Below are positions 63,605 to 64,000 of a stretch of 64,000 nucleotides of DNA, piece by piece (the stretch's first letter is position 1; each line of letters opens with the position of its first letter). Origin of the DNA: Verrucomicrobiia bacterium. GTDB lineage: Bacteria > Verrucomicrobiota > Verrucomicrobiia > Limisphaerales > UBA9464. Location: positions 1 through 64,000 of the forward strand of contig JAHCBB010000017.1 of the NCBI GenBank assembly GCA_019634635.1, written 5' to 3'. A model generated the notes under the pieces. It made no database searches. It saw nothing but the letters and a program-made list of their open reading frames with translations, and was not told the origin of the DNA. The translations under genes were made by a program, and so were the position numbers.

Positions 63605-64000
63605 TCAAGGCAGTGGCGCTACCATCCGTACACAGGTCCCCTGCCCCGGCGCGCTGGTAATGTCCATCCGCCCCCCGAGCTGACGGGCGCGGTCCCGCAG
63701 ACTGCCGAGACCGTTGCCACCGCGGCCGTTGGCGGGCTCCGCCGCCGCCACAGCTCCGGCTCCCACTTCTGGAGGGATGGCCGGCATCCGAAACCCGCAG
63801 CCATTGTCCTGGATCACGACCTCCACCGCCCGCCCGCCAGCATCAATGCGGAAGGTGAAGTGAACGTGCGTGGCCCGGGAATGCCGCAGCACGTTGCAGC
63901 AGGATTCCTTGACCCACCGCAGCAGGTGATGCCGCCAGTCGCCCGGAACGAGGATTTTGGGGATTTCCGAGGGAAGGTCGAAGACCGCCGTCATCGGGGA
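63605..64000 (-). CDS. Sensor histidine kinase, C-terminal part (cut by the window end)
   Basis: At least 131 codons; the gene continues beyond position 64000. What is visible is the HATPase_c domain of the NarX/DesK group: HLLRWVKESCCNVLRHSRATHV (N-box), VVIQDNGCGF (G1/D-box), GGNGLGSLRDRARQLGGRMDI and APGQGTCVRMVAP. The dimerisation/His-containing and sensor regions lie outside. It should phosphorylate the convergent NarL-type regulator. Confidence 0.85.
   Translation of the reverse strand, partial: SPMTAVFDLPSEIPKILVPGDWRHHLLRWVKESCCNVLRHSRATHVHFTFRIDAGGRAVEVVIQDNGCGFRMPAIPPEVGAGAVAAAEPANGRGGNGLGSLRDRARQLGGRMDITSAPGQGTCVRMVAPLP

Overview
The window is GC-rich (about two thirds G+C by eye) and codes densely on both strands. 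It most likely comes from a Verrucomicrobiota bacterium of the Limisphaerales/Pedosphaera type. The evidence is a PSCyt1/DUF1549/DUF1553 cytochrome protein, a beta-propeller/HEAT/cytochrome c 'membrane-bound dehydrogenase', a Planctomycete/Verrucomicrobia-type ECF sigma factor, a CotH-kinase protein, a CE15 glucuronoyl esterase, a DUF1537/RuBisCO-like pathway and a giant cadherin-like surface protein. The taxonomic call is inference from gene families; no rRNA is present.

Layout. 0-4.7 kb is accessory and partly decayed: a nucleotidyltransferase-like gene with a small overlapping partner ORF, a truncated ECF sigma factor, a secreted BspA-type leucine-rich-repeat protein, an orphan gene start and an IS110 remnant. 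4.7-17.2 kb (minus strand) is one tightly packed ten-gene locus: Gfo/Idh/MocA dehydrogenase, AraC regulator, RuBisCO-like protein, DUF1537 kinase, oxidoisomerase-type dehydrogenase, lactonase-like protein and a complete RbsABC-type sugar importer. This gene set matches the D-apiose/D-apionate catabolic pathway. Immediately upstream on the same strand, 17.3-29.7 kb, is a single 4139-codon gene for a secreted protein with about 24 cadherin-like repeats, three copies of an unnamed ~200-residue module, a central glycosidase-like domain, a LamG-like domain and a C-terminal carbohydrate-binding-like domain.

29.9-34.2 kb (plus) holds an aminotransferase, folC and a membrane spermidine-synthase-like protein. 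34.3-37.9 kb is a TetR/FtsX-type permease/ATPase/HlyD export operon with a clear palindromic operator candidate. 38-45 kb holds a TPR-like secreted protein, a CE15 esterase, the PSCyt1 protein and a second Gfo/Idh/MocA protein. 45.2-51 kb has tRNA-Pro(GGG) with a good promoter, thioredoxin reductase plus rhodanese, CotH, purD and an S41-like protein without the usual Ser/Lys dyad. 51-54.4 kb (minus) is a kinase/dehydrogenase pair. 54.6-60.8 kb has comF, icd and three consecutive DUF21/CBS membrane proteins. 60.8-62 kb (minus) has a TlpA-like thioredoxin and an SGNH hydrolase. 62-62.9 kb is a repeat-rich non-coding block, followed by a NarL-type response regulator and, at the window edge, the C-terminus of a histidine kinase.

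The coherent story is polysaccharide use. The giant surface protein and the CE15 esterase look suited to plant cell-wall polymers. The apiose-type operon would import and break down a branched pentose found in rhamnogalacturonan II and apiogalacturonan. Many long antisense ORFs exist only because high GC removes stop codons; they are excluded.
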